Assembly (NCBI GenBank): GCA_030626045.1
Contig: DAOUPS010000062.1
Span: forward strand, 1-5,507
DNA length: 5,507 nucleotides
DNA from: a bacterium
GTDB lineage: Bacteria > Patescibacteriota > Minisyncoccia > Moranbacterales > DUUL01
Reading direction: 5' to 3'
The notes beneath the pieces are model-generated. The model ran no database searches. It was not told the DNA's origin and saw nothing but the letters and a program-made list of their open reading frames with translations. Each line of letters starts with the position of its first letter. The first letter of the stretch is position 1. Shown piece by piece: positions 5,255 to 5,507 of the stretch. The position numbers and the translations under genes are program-made.

Positions 5255-5507
5255 GGCGTGATCTCATTAAATAAAGAACTCTTTTTGATCCTTCAATGTT
5301 TTGAGACTTAATTATGTCAAAACATCCATCAAAAGCCTTTTCAAAATTTTTCTGATCATACTTTGTGAAAATATCTTTTCGCGTGGAAAGCAATTTTTGT
5401 ACATTTGAATCATCTTTCGGAATGAATTCAATGATCAAATATTTGCACAAAATGCTGAAATATGACGCGATCATTCCAAAGGGAACATTGTTTGAAATTG
5501 AAAGATG
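5241..5507 (-). CDS. C-terminal part of a probable SAM-dependent methyltransferase (cut by window edge)
   Basis: The frame is open from the right edge to TAG at 5243-5241, giving the last 88 residues of a longer protein; the true start lies outside the window. The Met at 5474 is internal, because the reading continues upstream as HLSISNNVPFG. The visible segments HLSISNNVPF, YLIIEFIPKDD and RKDIFTKYDQKNFEKAF resemble the C-terminal half of class I methyltransferases, in which an H(H)LAISNNVP-like stretch is followed by an IIEFVPK strand and a helix with LL.-R..IF..Y. The SAM-binding glycine loop would be in the missing part, so catalysis cannot be checked. It is the first visible gene of the operon and overlaps the next gene by 14 or 8 nt. 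It may modify the same envelope compound the LtaS-like proteins act on. The target is unknown, and the family call rests on a short piece. Confidence 0.65.
   Translation of the reverse strand, partial: HLSISNNVPFGMIASYFSILCKYLIIEFIPKDDSNVQKLLSTRKDIFTKYDQKNFEKAFDGCFDIIKSQNIEGSKRVLYLMRSRHVYE

Overview
This AT-rich 5.5 kb bacterial window looks like chromosomal DNA carrying cell-envelope genes. The gene style is compact: overlapping stops and starts, a lone tRNA without an encoded CCA, and large membrane proteins of uncharacterised families. The protein types suggest a Candidate Phyla Radiation / Patescibacteria (Parcubacteria-like) genome. That placement is inferred from how the proteins look, not from a marker gene. 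All ORFs end at standard stops, and the tRNA-Trp has a CCA anticodon, which fits the standard bacterial code.

Layout. Bases 42-112 encode tRNA-Trp(CCA) on the + strand. Bases 113-526 hold no complete protein gene but are dense in signals: a weak terminator-like hairpin after the tRNA, a GC-rich element (about 133-227) that folds on paper into a perfect three-way junction, a second terminator-like hairpin with a T6 run, a good sigma70-type promoter (295-323), a stretch that reads like the last 29 codons of a lost gene, a strong 14-bp hairpin (437-468), and a second promoter (474-502). That second promoter drives a 533-residue membrane protein at 527-2128, which resembles a GT-C-fold glycosyltransferase with a soluble C-terminal domain.

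From 2172 to the right edge everything is on the - strand and reads as one operon, in transcription order: the C-terminal part of a probable SAM-dependent methyltransferase (cut by the window edge), then two tandem paralogues (518 and 509 aa). Each paralogue has about five N-terminal membrane helices and an external alkaline-phosphatase/sulfatase-superfamily domain, the layout of lipoteichoic acid synthase (LtaS). The three genes overlap at their ends (14 or 8 nt, then 4 nt), so translational coupling is likely. The + and - units converge with only 43 bp between their stop codons.

Together, a GT-C-like transferase, a methyltransferase and two LtaS-like membrane hydrolases/transferases suggest assembly or decoration of a surface glycan or glycolipid. 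No substrate can be read from sequence. I see no CRISPR array, transposase, toxin-antitoxin pair or defence system. The most interesting items are the three-way-junction element after the tRNA, a possible promoter-to-terminator small transcript (about 330-475), a 28-bp perfect palindrome inside the glycosyltransferase gene, and a 31-nt identical patch shared by the two otherwise diverged paralogues.
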